Origin: Actinospineispora acaciae DSM 45401
GTDB taxonomy: Bacteria > Actinomycetota > Actinomycetes > Mycobacteriales > Pseudonocardiaceae
DNA length: 64,000 bases
NCBI RefSeq assembly: GCF_000620785.1
Contig: NZ_JIAI01000006.1
Location: 186,001 to 250,000, forward strand
Direction: 5' to 3'
The position numbers were made by a program, and so were the translations under genes. The notes beneath the pieces are model-generated. The model ran no database searches. It was given only the letters and a program-made list of their open reading frames with translations, and was not told the origin of the DNA. Shown piece by piece: positions 59,138 to 64,000 of this stretch; the first letter of the stretch is position 1, and each line of letters begins with the position of its first letter.

Positions 59138-60588
59138 AACCGCTCGATCACCCCGGCCTCCTCCAGCGGGTGCGGGCGGTACTTCCCCGGACGCTCTCCG
59201 CACAGCCGGGGGGTGGGCAGCAGCTTGCCCGGGTTGCACAGCCCGGCCGGGTCGAACGCGCCGCGCACCCGCGCCATCACCGCCAGGTCGGTCTCGGAGA
59301 ACATCGTCGGCATCGAACACGCCTTGTCCGTGCCGATCCCGTGCTCGCCGGACAGCGACCCGCCCAGCTCCACGCACAGCTCGGCGATCTGCCCGGACAG
59401 CTCCTCGGCGCGCTCGGTCTCGCCGGCGGCGGCGTCGTAGAGCACCAGCGGGTGCAGGTTCCCGTCCCCGGCGTGGAACACATTCGCCACCCGCAGCCCG
59501 GCGTCCTCGCCCATCGCCGCGATCCGTCCCAACACCTCGGCCAGCCGGGTCCTCGGTACCACCCCGTCCTGCACGAAGTAATCCGGGCTGATCCGCCCGA
59601 CCGCCGCGAACGCCGACTTGCGCCCGCGCCAGATCGCCGCCCGCTCCTCGGCGTCGCCCGCGATGTGCAGCCGGGTGCAGCCGTGCCGCTCGCAGATGGC
59701 GCGCACCCGCTCGAACTGCTCGGCACACTCCTCGACCGGCCCGTCCAGCTCGACGACCAGCGCCGCCGGCACACCCCGGGTGTAGCCGGCGTGCACGGCC
59801 TCCTCGGCGGCCTCGATCGCCAGGGTGTCCATCATCTCCACGGCGGCCGGCACGATCCCCTCCGCCACGATGTCGCTCACCACGTCACCGGCCGCCGCCA
59901 CCGACGGGAAGTCGGCCAGCAACGTCCGCACCGTCTCCGGCACCCGCAACAGCCGGACGGTGATCTTCGTGGCGATGCCGACGGTGCCCTCCGAGCCCAG
60001 GAACACCCCGCGCAGGTCCGGACCCAGCTGCTCACCGCTGTCCCCGCCCAGGGTGACCACCGAGCCGTCGGCCAGCACCACCTCCAGCGCCAGCACGTGG
60101 TTGGTGGTGAAGCCGTACTTCAGGCAGTGCGCGCCGCCGGAATTCTCCGCCACGTTGCCGCCGATGGTGCAGACCTGCTGGCTGGACGGGTCCGGTGCGT
60201 AGTACAGCCCGTGCGGGGCGGCCGCCCGGGTGATGTCCAGGTTGGTCACGCCCGGCTCCAGCACGGCGCGCCGGTCCACCGGGTCCACCTCCAGCACCCG
60301 GCGCAGCCGCTGCAGGCTGATCACCACGCCGTCCGCGACCGGCAGCGCCCCGCCGGACAGGCCGGTGCCGGCGCCGCGCGCGACGAACGGGATCCGGTGC
60401 TCGGCGCACACCTTGACCGCGGCGGCCACCCGCTCGGCGGAGTCCGGGAGCAGCACCAGCGCGGGCACCACCCGGTACCCGGTCAACCCGTCACACTCGT
60501 AGCTGCGCAGCCGGGGCGGGTCGCTGATCACGTTCGGGGCGCCGACCGCGTCCTCGAAGCGCCGCCGGGCGGTGGCATCGATCGGCAT
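59134..60588 (-). CDS. glcD: Glycolate oxidase catalytic subunit
   Basis: The 484-residue FAD enzyme oxidises glycolate (or D-lactate) to glyoxylate. PFVARGAGTGLSGGALP near residue 70 and CTIGGNVAENSGGAHCLKYG near 140 bind FAD. The C-terminal FHAGDGNLHP and GEHGIGTDK motifs hold active-site histidines. The ATG at 60588 has GAGGAG six bases upstream. A TTG two codons earlier is less likely. It heads the glcDEF-permease operon; two tandem inverted repeats lie just upstream. Confidence 0.94.
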   Translation of the reverse strand: MPIDATARRRFEDAVGAPNVISDPPRLRSYECDGLTGYRVVPALVLLPDSAERVAAAVKVCAEHRIPFVARGAGTGLSGGALPVADGVVISLQRLRRVLEVDPVDRRAVLEPGVTNLDITRAAAPHGLYYAPDPSSQQVCTIGGNVAENSGGAHCLKYGFTTNHVLALEVVLADGSVVTLGGDSGEQLGPDLRGVFLGSEGTVGIATKITVRLLRVPETVRTLLADFPSVAAAGDVVSDIVAEGIVPAAVEMMDTLAIEAAEEAVHAGYTRGVPAALVVELDGPVEECAEQFERVRAICERHGCTRLHIAGDAEERAAIWRGRKSAFAAVGRISPDYFVQDGVVPRTRLAEVLGRIAAMGEDAGLRVANVFHAGDGNLHPLVLYDAAAGETERAEELSGQIAELCVELGGSLSGEHGIGTDKACSMPTMFSETDLAVMARVRGAFDPAGLCNPGKLLPTPRLCGERPGKYRPHPLEEAGVIERL

Positions 60589-60604
60589 CCCCAACTCCTC
60601 GAAC

Positions 60605-60640
60605 TTCCGCTTCGCGGAAAAGTCTTCCTGCGTGGAGGAA
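60605..60640. promoter_or_regulatory. Tandem inverted repeats upstream of glcD (candidate operator)
   Basis: TTCCGC-TTC-GCGGAA (60605-60619) and TTCCT-N6-AGGAA (60625-60640) have centres about 20 bases apart, so both lie on one helix face. They sit 17-52 bases before the glcD start. A dimer-of-dimers regulator is implied; its identity is unknown. Confidence 0.5.
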
Positions 60641-60812
60641 CAATGTACCTACCGAACATCGCCGACGGTGCGCCGTCAAGCCGGGCAGTTGATCGCCCGA
60701 ACGGGTGAGAGTCGAGGTGACGCGCATCCCACCGGGCGGCGGCCTCGTTGACACGGTATGCGGTTCGCACAGACCCCGGACGCGGGTGTCGTGGGCGTCG
60801 CCGCGCACGAGA

Positions 60813-60842
60813 AAGCCCGCCGCGCACGAAGTCGCGACGGGC
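60813..60842 (-). terminator. Terminator downstream of the hypothetical gene
   Basis: AGCCCGCCGCG and CGCGACGGGCT pair with one mismatch around CACGAAGT. On the minus strand TTTC follows. It is 38 bases past the end of the gene at 60880. Confidence 0.55.
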
Positions 60843-60879
60843 TGTTCACGGTCCTTGCTGAGCGTACGTTCGACGGGGT

Positions 60880-61443
60880 CTAGCGGTTCCGCGCGAGCGT
60901 CGGGTCCCGCCAGAGGACGACGATCTCGGTCTGGTTCGAACCGATGAGGTCGAGCAGCCGGTTGTCGTCGAAGCCGGGGAGCGTGCGGAGCTTGCCGATG
61001 AGCTGGCAGACCACCGGGTGACTGAACGGGACCACCTGCCAGCGGCCGGAGGCGGAGCCGAGCAGGAAGCAGGCGTGCTCCTGCCACGAGCCGTCCGCGC
61101 AGGTGCGCACGGCGACCTCGGCGAGGTCGGTGCAGGCGTCCTCGATGTCGATCTCGTCCGGCGGCTCGGGGCGCGGCAGGATCCGGCGGATCGAGTCGGC
61201 CAGCGGTGCCCTGGGGCGGGGGATCGAGTGATGCCTCGTCTCCCCGCTCGGCAGGATCCGGTCCCCTAGGTGCGATGCGGAAATGGGGGGCCTCCGAGAA
61301 GTCCGGTGCGTCGCGGCCGGCGGGTTGCCGTCCGGGAGGCCTCCCCACGCTGGTGTGCGTGGTCGGCCACAACATGATTGTTGGGGGCGGGACCGTCGCC
61401 TGTAAAGAGCGGCCGGCAAATACGTAGGAAGCACATAGGTCAC
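60880..61443 (-). CDS. Conserved-looking hypothetical protein, N-terminus uncertain
   Basis: The frame is open from an ATG at 61443 (187 codons), but protein-like composition begins only near 61250. The convincing part ends with VPFSHPVVCQLIGKLRTLPGFDDNRLLDLIGSNQTEIVVL and has two cysteine-containing helices before it (DACTDLAEVAVRTCADG). I do not recognise the family. A GGAGG at the right spacing precedes an ATT codon at 61282-61284, which would give 134 residues; no ATG, GTG or TTG fits there. The true start is therefore unclear. It is divergent from malate synthase. Confidence 0.5.
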   Translation of the reverse strand: MTYVLPTYLPAALYRRRSRPQQSCCGRPRTPAWGGLPDGNPPAATHRTSRRPPISASHLGDRILPSGETRHHSIPRPRAPLADSIRRILPRPEPPDEIDIEDACTDLAEVAVRTCADGSWQEHACFLLGSASGRWQVVPFSHPVVCQLIGKLRTLPGFDDNRLLDLIGSNQTEIVVLWRDPTLARNR

Positions 61444-61570
61444 GGCCGGGTGAACCGGGCTCGGTGCCGACTTCCAGGCAAGACTCTTCGCAGGTCACGA
61501 TAGTGTTACGAGTTGCGCTACCGCATCGTGGAATGGCACATCCGTCTAACAAAAAGTAACCTCCGAAGCC

Positions 61571-63154
61571 ATGGACTCCAGCACGTCACCCGCCCGGACC
61601 AACGGTTACCCCGTCGATCGGCAGCACGAGGTGCTCACGCCGGCCGCCCTGGAGTTCGTCGCGAGCCTGCACCGGGAGTTCGAGCAGACCCGCCGCGAGC
61701 TGCTGGCCGCCCGCGCGGACCGCCGCGCCGAGATCGCCCGCACCGGCCGCCTGGACTTCCGCGCCGACACCGCCGACATCCGCGCCGCCGACTGGAAGGT
61801 CGCGCCCGCACCGCCCGCGCTGGCCGACCGCCGCGTCGAGATGACCGGCCCCACCGAGCGCAAGATGACGATCAACGCGCTGAACTCCGGGGCCAAGGTC
61901 TGGCTGGCCGACTTCGAGGACGCCACCACGCCGACCTGGCACAACGTGGTCGCCGGCCAGGTGAACCTGCTCGACGCCCGGCGCGGCGAGATGGAGTTCA
62001 CCAGCCCGGAGGGCAAGCACTACCGGGTCACCGCCACCGAGCGCCCGACGGTGGTGGTCCGCCCGCGCGGCTGGCACCTCGACGAGCGGCACGTCACCGT
62101 GGACGGCGACCCGGTGGCCGGCGCGCTGGTGGACTTCGGGCTGTACTTCTTCCACAACCCGTCGGTGCCGTACTTCTACCTGCCCAAGCTGGAGAGCCAC
62201 CTCGAGGCCCGGCTCTGGAACGACGTGTTCACCTTCGCGGAGAAGGCGCGCGGGGTGCCGCACGGCTCGATCAGGGCCACCGTGCTGATCGAGACGATCA
62301 CCGCGGCGTTCGAGATGGAGGAGATCCTCTACGAGCTGCGCGAGCACGCCTCCGGGCTCAACGCCGGCCGCTGGGACTATCTGTTCTCGCTGATCAAGAA
62401 CTTCCGCGACGCCGGGCCGGCGTTCGTGCTCCCGGACCGCAACGCGGTGACCATGGCCGCGCCGTTCATGCGCGCCTACACCGAGCTGCTGGTGGCCACC
62501 TGCCACCGGCGCGGCGCGTTCGCGATCGGCGGGATGGCCGCGTTCATCCCCAGCCGGCGCGACCCGGAGGTCAACAAGCAGGCGTTCGCGAAGGTCACCG
62601 AGGACAAGCAGCGGGAGGCGGGCGCCGGCTACGACGGCTCCTGGGTGGCGCACCCGGACCTGGTGCCGGTCTGTCGTGAGGTGTTCGACCAGGTGCTCGG
62701 CGAGCGCCCGAACCAGCTCGACCGGCTGCGCCCGGAGGTGTCCGTGACCGCCGCCGACCTGCTCGACGTGGCGTCCACGCCCGCCGAGCCGACCGAGGCC
62801 GGCCTGCGCAACGACGTCAGCGTCGGCCTGCAGTACATCGAGTCGTGGCTGCGCGGCAACGGCGCGGCCGGCATCAACAACCTGATGGAGGACGCCGCCA
62901 CCGCCGAGATCGCCCGCTCGCAGATCTGGCAGTGGGTGCACGGCGCGGTGAAGCTCACCAACGGCACGCTCGTCACCGACGACCTCGTCCGGACCGTCAT
63001 CGCCGAGGAGCTGGCCGCCATCTCGGCGGCGGTCGGGGACGAGGCGTTCGCCGCCGGCCGCTGGGCGCAGGCCCGCGAGGTGTTCGAACAAGTGGCGCTG
63101 GCCGACGAGTTCGTCGACTTCCTGACCCTGCCGGCGTACGAGCTGATCGACTGA
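61571..63154 (+). CDS. aceB: Malate synthase A
   Basis: The 527-residue enzyme condenses glyoxylate and acetyl-CoA to malate. GPTERKMTINALNSGAKVWLADFEDATTPTW near residue 95 is the A-type signature; the catalytic region runs from VLIETITAAFEMEEILYELREH to the late GAAGINNLMEDAATAE. It is next to glcDEF, which makes glyoxylate, so together they allow growth on glycolate. No isocitrate lyase gene is in the window. The ribosome site is weak. Palindrome A3 follows its stop. Confidence 0.96.
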   Translation: MDSSTSPARTNGYPVDRQHEVLTPAALEFVASLHREFEQTRRELLAARADRRAEIARTGRLDFRADTADIRAADWKVAPAPPALADRRVEMTGPTERKMTINALNSGAKVWLADFEDATTPTWHNVVAGQVNLLDARRGEMEFTSPEGKHYRVTATERPTVVVRPRGWHLDERHVTVDGDPVAGALVDFGLYFFHNPSVPYFYLPKLESHLEARLWNDVFTFAEKARGVPHGSIRATVLIETITAAFEMEEILYELREHASGLNAGRWDYLFSLIKNFRDAGPAFVLPDRNAVTMAAPFMRAYTELLVATCHRRGAFAIGGMAAFIPSRRDPEVNKQAFAKVTEDKQREAGAGYDGSWVAHPDLVPVCREVFDQVLGERPNQLDRLRPEVSVTAADLLDVASTPAEPTEAGLRNDVSVGLQYIESWLRGNGAAGINNLMEDAATAEIARSQIWQWVHGAVKLTNGTLVTDDLVRTVIAEELAAISAAVGDEAFAAGRWAQAREVFEQVALADEFVDFLTLPAYELID

Positions 63155-63156
63155 CC

Positions 63157-63202
63157 CCCGTGAGTGGTTAGCGTTGCTATGACAACGCTAACCACTCACG
63201 GG
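63157..63202. repeat. Palindromic element A3 (inverted copy)
   Basis: The 46 bases are the exact reverse complement of the A1/A2 core, recognisable by the loop CTATGA in place of TCATAG. It lies just past the malate synthase stop and 21 bases before the GNAT gene start, overlapping the upstream part of that promoter. Confidence 0.85.
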
Positions 63203-63223
63203 TCTCGCCGTAGGCTGTACGGC

Positions 63224-63700
63224 GTGGAGCTGCGCGTGGTCGGTTACGACCATCCGGACGTGGTCAAGCTGGTGGACGCCGTGCAGGAGGAGTACGTGCG
63301 GCGGTACGGCGGTCCGGACAGCGCGCCGATCGCGGCCTCGCAGTTCGCCCCGCCCAGCGGGATCTTCCTGGTCGGCTACCTGGACGGGCGGCCGGTGGCG
63401 TGCGGCGGCTGGCGGCGGCGCGAGGCCGACGGGGAGTCGGGGCTGCGCGACGGCGACGTCGAGATCAAGCGGATGTTCGTGGTGTCCGAGGCGCGCGGGC
63501 GGGGCTACTCCCGGCTGGTGCTCGGCGAGCTGGAGCGCACGGCGGCCGCCGCCGGCGGGCTGCGGATGGTGCTGGAGACCGGCACCGGCCAGCCCGAGGC
63601 GCTCGGGCTCTACACCTCGTCCGGGTACCTGCCGATCGCCAAGTTCGGGGAGTACCGCTGCTCGCCGCGCAGCCGCCACCTCGGCAAGCCGCTGGCCTGA
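63224..63700 (+). CDS. GNAT-family N-acetyltransferase
   Basis: The 158-residue protein has the acetyl-CoA loop EIKRMFVVSEARGRGYSRLVLGELE near residues 82-107 and the C-terminal LGLYTSSGYLPI typical of GNAT enzymes. The substrate is unknown. The GTG at 63224 lies 7 bases after TAGGCT (63211-63216), so a leaderless mRNA is likely. The longer upstream frame runs through palindrome A3 and is rejected. Confidence 0.9.
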   Translation: MELRVVGYDHPDVVKLVDAVQEEYVRRYGGPDSAPIAASQFAPPSGIFLVGYLDGRPVACGGWRRREADGESGLRDGDVEIKRMFVVSEARGRGYSRLVLGELERTAAAAGGLRMVLETGTGQPEALGLYTSSGYLPIAKFGEYRCSPRSRHLGKPLA

Positions 63701-63739
63701 CCGCCGGGCTCGTCACGCGCCTGGATAGGCTCGGTTGCC

Positions 63740-64000
63740 ATGCCCGTCTACGCCCTCGGTGACCTCGAACCCGACATCCATCCCGACGCCTACGTACACC
63801 CGGACGCGGTGGTCATCGGCGGCGTCACGATCGGCGCGTACTCCACCGTCTGGCCGACCGCTGTGCTGCGCGGGGACGAGGGCCGGATCCTGATCGGGGA
63901 CCGGACCAGCGTGCAGGACGGCACGATCGTGCACACCACGCCCGTCCAGGACACGGTGATCGGCGACGAGTGCACCGTCGGCCACAACGTGCACATCGAG
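63740..64000 (+). CDS. Gamma carbonic anhydrase-like hexapeptide-repeat protein (cut by window edge)
   Basis: The first 87 residues are visible. They form left-handed beta-helix turns (VVIGGVTIGAYSTVWPTAVLRGD, then ILIGDRTSVQDGTIVHTT) and the metal-binding text GHNVHIE at the edge. This is the gamma carbonic anhydrase/PaaY group; activity cannot be judged from the fragment. TAGGCT lies 8 bases before the ATG, again suggesting a leaderless start. Confidence 0.88.
   Translation, partial: MPVYALGDLEPDIHPDAYVHPDAVVIGGVTIGAYSTVWPTAVLRGDEGRILIGDRTSVQDGTIVHTTPVQDTVIGDECTVGHNVHIE

Noticed and set aside
39461..61443. Accessory region as a mobile element or prophage
   Set aside because: No transposase, integrase, relaxase or phage gene and no flanking direct repeats were seen; it looks accessory only by content.
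60491..61552. Long minus-strand frame overlapping the hypothetical gene
   Set aside because: Arg/Pro-rich shadow in another frame, running through the glcD upstream repeats and terminator.
63164..63223. N-terminal extension of the GNAT gene through palindrome A3
   Set aside because: Those codons come from the repeat and match no GNAT N-terminus; a -10 box just before GTG 63224 supports the shorter form.

Overview
The window is very GC-rich DNA with strong G/C third-position bias, frequent GTG starts and many start-stop overlaps. Gene content and order point to an actinobacterium, most likely of the order Pseudonocardiales; the order-level placement is my inference. About half of the window follows a backbone I recognise from mycobacteria and other actinobacteria: ilvD, ilvB-ilvN-ilvC, serA, leuB, tRNA-Gln/tRNA-Glu, an IclR regulator, leuC-leuD, hup, mutT1, ppk, cofC (fbiD), plsC, gpsA, ddl, a DUF3515 gene, a lone Lrp-type domain and thiL.

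Left part (1-23.2 kb): the tail of a PadR regulator, a lipoprotein sugar dehydrogenase and a DoxX protein lead into the branched-chain amino acid region. ilvB and cimA each follow a tiny leader ORF rich in branched-chain codons and an intrinsic terminator, which is the layout of transcription attenuation. An ECF sigma/anti-sigma pair (SigL/RslA-like, with its own promoter) and a sortase with a five-repeat secreted partner are inserted in this backbone. leuC-leuD diverge from an NdgR/LtbR-like IclR regulator.

Middle part (23.2-39.5 kb): nucleotide cleaning, polyphosphate, F420, phospholipid and cell-wall precursor genes. Cargo is inserted between them: an EamA exporter with a flavin split-barrel protein and a MocR regulator, an SDR, a phytoene-desaturase-like flavoprotein, and an HTTM membrane protein with a small partner in a locally AT-richer stretch.

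Right part (39.5-61 kb) is catabolic and looks accessory. A broken alpha/beta hydrolase and an isochorismatase-family amidohydrolase face a 12-gene minus-strand operon (53157 down to 40948). Nine of its eleven junctions are 4-base start-stop overlaps. It encodes two CoA-transferases, an acid-CoA ligase, two acyl-CoA dehydrogenases, two crotonases (one BadI/MenB-like), two 3-hydroxyacyl-CoA dehydrogenases, an SDR, a 3-hydroxyisobutyrate-dehydrogenase-like enzyme and an MmgE/PrpD protein. A FadR-type GntR regulator sits beside it, and three copies of a related 15-bp operator-like palindrome mark the operon, the regulator/SDR gap and the isochorismatase gene. The set resembles the alicyclic (cyclohexanecarboxylate-type) CoA ring-cleavage route, although the substrate is not proven. 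A glcDEF-permease operon (glycolate to glyoxylate) and a malate synthase gene (glyoxylate to malate) follow, then an acetyltransferase and a truncated gamma carbonic anhydrase.

Several families of dispersed palindromes lie mostly at gene ends. One relative is embedded in frame inside the acid-CoA ligase gene.
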